Assembly: GCA_018434245.1 (NCBI GenBank)
Contig: JAHDPQ010000084.1
Span: forward strand, 1-40,394
Direction: 5' to 3'
Length of the DNA stretch: 40,394 nucleotides
Source: Oscillospiraceae bacterium
GTDB lineage: Bacteria; Bacillota; Clostridia; Oscillospirales; Ruminococcaceae
The notes beneath the pieces are model-generated. The model saw nothing but the letters and a program-made list of their open reading frames with translations, was not told where the DNA came from and ran no database searches. This document shows positions 39,661 to 40,394 of the stretch, piece after piece; the first letter of the stretch is position 1; each line of letters starts with the position of its first letter. Made by a program: the position numbers and the translations under genes.

Positions 39661-40394
39661 TGAAAAAAAGAGCAATTGCAGTATTGTTGACTTTATGCTT
39701 TGTTGTTGCAATGGCTGGCTGCGGCGGAAATGCAGACGGATCTGCGCCCGGCAGCACAGCGCCTGCATCCAGCGCGGCGCCCGCAACCCCAAACAACGAA
39801 GCGCCGGCCAAGTCCAAGGGTGACGTCACCATCAGAATGTGGACATTCCTTGACCCCACAAACAAAGAGAATGGCCGCTCTGTTGCCTTGCAGATGATGA
39901 TTGATGAATTTGAAGCTGAAAACCCGGGGGTTAAGGTGGTGGTTGAACCTCAGGACTGGTCTACCATGACAGCAAAGTTTATGGCTGCCGTAACCACAAA
40001 TATGGCGCCTGATGTTATGTGGTGCGCCCGCGACGAGCTGTATGGTGTGCTAAATGCCGGCGCGCTGGAGCCGCTGGAGAATCTGTTTATGAAAGATTGG
40101 ACCGCGGACGAAATAAACGATGTAGACGACGCCTTCTTCCAGTTCGGTGAACGCGACGGAAAACATTATACCCTGACCTTGAACAAGAACTGCACCGGCT
40201 TATTCTACCGCGAAGACTTGCTGAAAGACGCAGGCCTTGAAATTCCTACTTCTTTTGATGAGCTTTACAATCATGCCGTTGCTTTGACAGGGCAGGATGC
40301 CTCCGGTATTAACCGCTATGGACTGGGCATGTCCTTCTCCACCGAATCTAACGACGCACAGGCAATTGTCAACTGGCTGCTTCAGGAGAACGGC
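39661..40394 (+). CDS. ABC transporter sugar-binding lipoprotein (family 1), 3' end outside window
   Basis: The first 244 residues are visible and the frame is open at the right edge. ATG 39661 follows GGAGGAG (39647-39653). A lipoprotein signal (IAVLLTLCFVVAMAGCGG, Cys at about residue 21) is followed by a Ser/Ala/Pro-rich linker and the solute-binding fold: VTIRMWTFLDPTNKENG, MMIDEFEAENPGVKVVVE, MAPDVMWCARDE, TLTLNKNCTGLFYREDLLKDAG, IPTSFDELYNHA. These are typical of the maltose/multi-sugar class (CUT1). It probably feeds the dehydrogenase and kinase just upstream, and permease genes should follow beyond the window. Confidence 0.93.

Noticed and set aside
1-40394. CRISPR arrays, toxin-antitoxin pairs, defence systems or secondary-metabolite clusters
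   Set aside because: No regularly spaced repeats of 25-40 bases, no Cas-like genes and no recognisable toxin, restriction or synthase genes were seen.

Overview
The window looks like a chromosome segment of an anaerobic, fairly GC-rich Firmicute of class Clostridia, most likely an Oscillospiraceae/Ruminococcaceae-type gut bacterium. This rests on gene content: a DUF4364 protein, a PPi-type phosphofructokinase, a PduL phosphotransacylase, a YgiQ radical SAM protein, ftsE-ftsX-M23 peptidase-S41 protease synteny, strong AGGAGG ribosome binding sites, and TTGACA/TATAAT promoters. The species cannot be named from sequence alone.

Layout. 1-3252: an NCS1 (cytosine/purine-type) permease flanked by two luciferase-like flavin oxidoreductases. 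3374-5690: a small phage-derived cassette, made of an XRE repressor divergent from two overlapping genes for a tail-fibre-like coiled-coil protein and a DUF6273 protein, with repeated TTTACGTA sites over the promoter. 5851-9196: ridA, a conserved small protein, a short divergent cis-prenyltransferase and a membrane-anchored TPR/leucine-rich-repeat protein. 9464-13512: sbcDC. 13678-14775: a DegT/DnrJ-type aminotransferase homologue without its PLP lysine. 14994-17811: a Crp/Fnr regulator, a Pit-type phosphate permease and a TVP38/TMEM64 membrane protein. 17918-25774: DUF4364 protein, YgiQ, a ComEC-like metallo-beta-lactamase protein with DUF3006 partner, murI, pduL, family-4 uracil-DNA glycosylase and PPi-phosphofructokinase. 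25885-26456: a dead IS200-type element. 26591-27257: greA with a long structured leader. 27306-28151: an unrecognised protein. 28392-34161: a division/cell-wall cluster on the minus strand (PucR/CdaR-type regulator, ftsE, ftsX, M23 peptidase, S41 protease).

At 34665 a tRNA-Ala(GGC) gene marks a boundary. Beyond it lie a truncated tyrosine integrase, pieces of two IS3-type transposases in opposite orientation, and then a visibly more AT-rich sugar module: LacI repressor divergent from a zinc polyol-type dehydrogenase, a PfkB (fructokinase-like) sugar kinase and the start of an ABC sugar-binding lipoprotein that runs off the window. I read this as a genomic island or ICE/prophage scar carrying a carbohydrate-use operon.

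Most of the window is ordinary housekeeping. The parts worth a second look are the isolated, self-regulated tail-fibre cassette, the lysine-less aminotransferase homologue, the cis-prenyltransferase/LRR pair, the greA leader, the long FtsE tail and the tRNA-Ala island edge. No CRISPR array, rRNA or complete mobile element is present.
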